A stretch of DNA of 64,000 nt from Pirellulaceae bacterium (lineage in GTDB: Bacteria; Planctomycetota; Planctomycetia; Pirellulales; Pirellulaceae): the NCBI GenBank assembly GCA_029243025.1, contig JAQWSU010000033.1:186001-250000 (forward strand), written 5' to 3'. Below the pieces are notes generated by a model, which ran no database searches, was not told the origin of the DNA, and was given only the letters and a program-made list of their open reading frames with translations. Below are positions 63,181 to 64,000 of the stretch, piece after piece; the stretch's first letter is position 1; each line of letters starts with the position of its first letter. The translations under genes were made by a program, and so were the position numbers.

Positions 63181-64000
63181 ATGTTTCGAATTGATGCCGG
63201 CGGTGCCGGCCGCTACTGCGACGGATTAAATCGCCGAAGTTTCGTCCAGCTCGGTATTGCCGGGATGGCGTCTATCGGTTTACCGCGTTGGCTGCAGGCT
63301 CGTGAGCAACTAACTTCGGCCAAATCGAATCAGAGATCGGCCATTCTCATCTGGCTTGATGGCGGACCGGGCCATCTCGACACCTACGATATGAAGCCGA
63401 CGGCTCCTGCTGAGTATCGGGGGATCTGGCGTCCGATTCGAACCAATGTAACGGGTATTGAGCTCACAGAACTCTTCCCCCGACAGGCCAAAATCGCAGA
63501 CAAGTTTTCGATCGTCCGATCCCTGCATCATGACACAGGGGATCACTTTGCGGGCGGCCACCGCATGCTAACATCGAAAGACATGGGAGTCAGCGGTGGC
63601 AATACGGCAGGCCGTTTCCCATCGATTGGGTCGATCGTTTCCCACCAGCGCGAGCATCAAACCTCAGAGCTTCCTCACTACATGAGCGTACCGGTCGCGA
63701 GCAGTATCGGCCTACGGCCTGGATACTTTGGTGGCAACTGGCTTGGCCCCCAATATGATCCGTTTCAGACCAATGGCGATCCCAACAGTAAGACATTTCG
63801 AGTCGACAATCTGCAACTTGCTCCAGGAATGACCGTGAAGACGCTTGACGATCGCAAGCGTCTTGCGTTGGCCTTGGATCGCATCCCCCGCGGCGTCGAC
63901 AACAGCGGCACCTTCGATGCGATGAATCGATTTGAAAAACAGGCTTTTAGTTTTGTCACGGCTCCTCGAGCGCGTGCCGCATTCGATCTTTCGCGTGAGA
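63181..64000 (+). CDS. DUF1501 protein with twin-arginine signal (3' end beyond window)
   Basis: The frame opens at ATG 63181 and runs off the end of the window (273 codons seen). The N-terminus has a twin-arginine signal (NRRSFVQLGIAGMASIG), so it is folded before export. Then comes the DUF1501 start SAILIWLDGGPGHLDTYDMK (AILIWLDGGPGHLDTY near residue 58), with SIVRSLHHDTGDHFAGGHRM near 108 (HHDTGDHFAGGH). DUF1501 proteins belong to the alkaline phosphatase/sulfatase-like superfamily and are very numerous in planctomycetes, usually paired with a DUF1549/DUF1553 cytochrome-type protein; that partner is not in this window and may lie beyond either end of the gene. Confidence 0.93.
   Translation, partial: MFRIDAGGAGRYCDGLNRRSFVQLGIAGMASIGLPRWLQAREQLTSAKSNQRSAILIWLDGGPGHLDTYDMKPTAPAEYRGIWRPIRTNVTGIELTELFPRQAKIADKFSIVRSLHHDTGDHFAGGHRMLTSKDMGVSGGNTAGRFPSIGSIVSHQREHQTSELPHYMSVPVASSIGLRPGYFGGNWLGPQYDPFQTNGDPNSKTFRVDNLQLAPGMTVKTLDDRKRLALALDRIPRGVDNSGTFDAMNRFEKQAFSFVTAPRARAAFDLSRE

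Overview
The window looks like a chromosomal segment of a planctomycete, probably a marine Pirellulales-type bacterium. The evidence is the mix of gene families: secreted proteins with dockerin-like calcium-loop modules, two of them ending in a PEP-CTERM sorting tail; an ETLEARHLLSG (LEPR-XLL-like) N-terminus; two sulfatases; a DUF1501 protein with a twin-arginine signal; a DUF1571 protein; a PhoPQ-activated-type secreted protein; a redoxin / cytochrome c / copper-monooxygenase fusion; and a Ser/Thr kinase with an extracytoplasmic CHASE domain. No tRNA, rRNA, CRISPR array, transposase or phage gene was found. The assignment rests on family knowledge, not on a marker-gene search.

Layout. 1-10.7 kb: secreted and surface proteins (a partial dockerin/PEP-CTERM protein, a frame-broken rhomboid protease, a TIGR03032 protein coupled to a large FG-GAP protein, a sulfatase, a PQQ-type sugar dehydrogenase with dockerin and PEP-CTERM tail, a small monooxygenase). 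10.9-22.5 kb: lactate permease, then a TolC-like outer-membrane lipoprotein converging on an operon of one membrane-fusion protein and two RND pumps. 22.9-33.7 kb: a long plus-strand block with caa3 oxidase subunit II, fused subunits I+III, CtaG, a 76-residue membrane protein, a Rieske protein and a cytochrome b6-type protein fused to cytochrome c, followed by a glutamate-synthase-like flavoprotein, a VOC/HPPD-like protein and malic enzyme. 34.0-35.5 kb: a badly decayed acyl-CoA synthetase. 35.8-44.4 kb: type II NADH dehydrogenase, DEAD-box helicase, cold-shock protein, GlpD, a fatty-acid-hydroxylase family protein and DUF1571. 44.9-48.0 kb: a three-gene operon (HAD phosphatase, a DHS-like protein of unknown role, a PfkB/HldE-like kinase). 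48.1-53.7 kb: serine hydrolase, PhoPQ-activated-type protein, a decayed secreted protein and the redoxin/monooxygenase fusion that carries the same C-terminal domain. 54.3-64 kb: NnrD, a Cds1-like PLP enzyme, a eukaryotic-type HisA, CHASE-kinase, TauE-like exporter, a second sulfatase, EthD and cupin small proteins, and a DUF1501 gene cut by the window end.

How it fits together. The central block can be read as a respiratory chain: NDH-2, GlpD, lactate permease and malic enzyme feed carbon and electrons, and a b6-type complex and a caa3 oxidase are encoded as one translationally coupled unit in which both complexes carry their own tethered cytochrome c. The flanks serve export, polysaccharide and sulfate-ester breakdown and cell-surface display.

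The most interesting observations are: a rhomboid gene whose frame is broken by exactly one copy of an 8-bp tandem repeat; the tethered-cytochrome b6/caa3 operon; the HAD/DHS-like/kinase operon of unknown pathway; a eukaryotic-type HisA in a bacterium; and a secreted domain present both as a decayed stand-alone gene and as the tail of the intact gene beside it.
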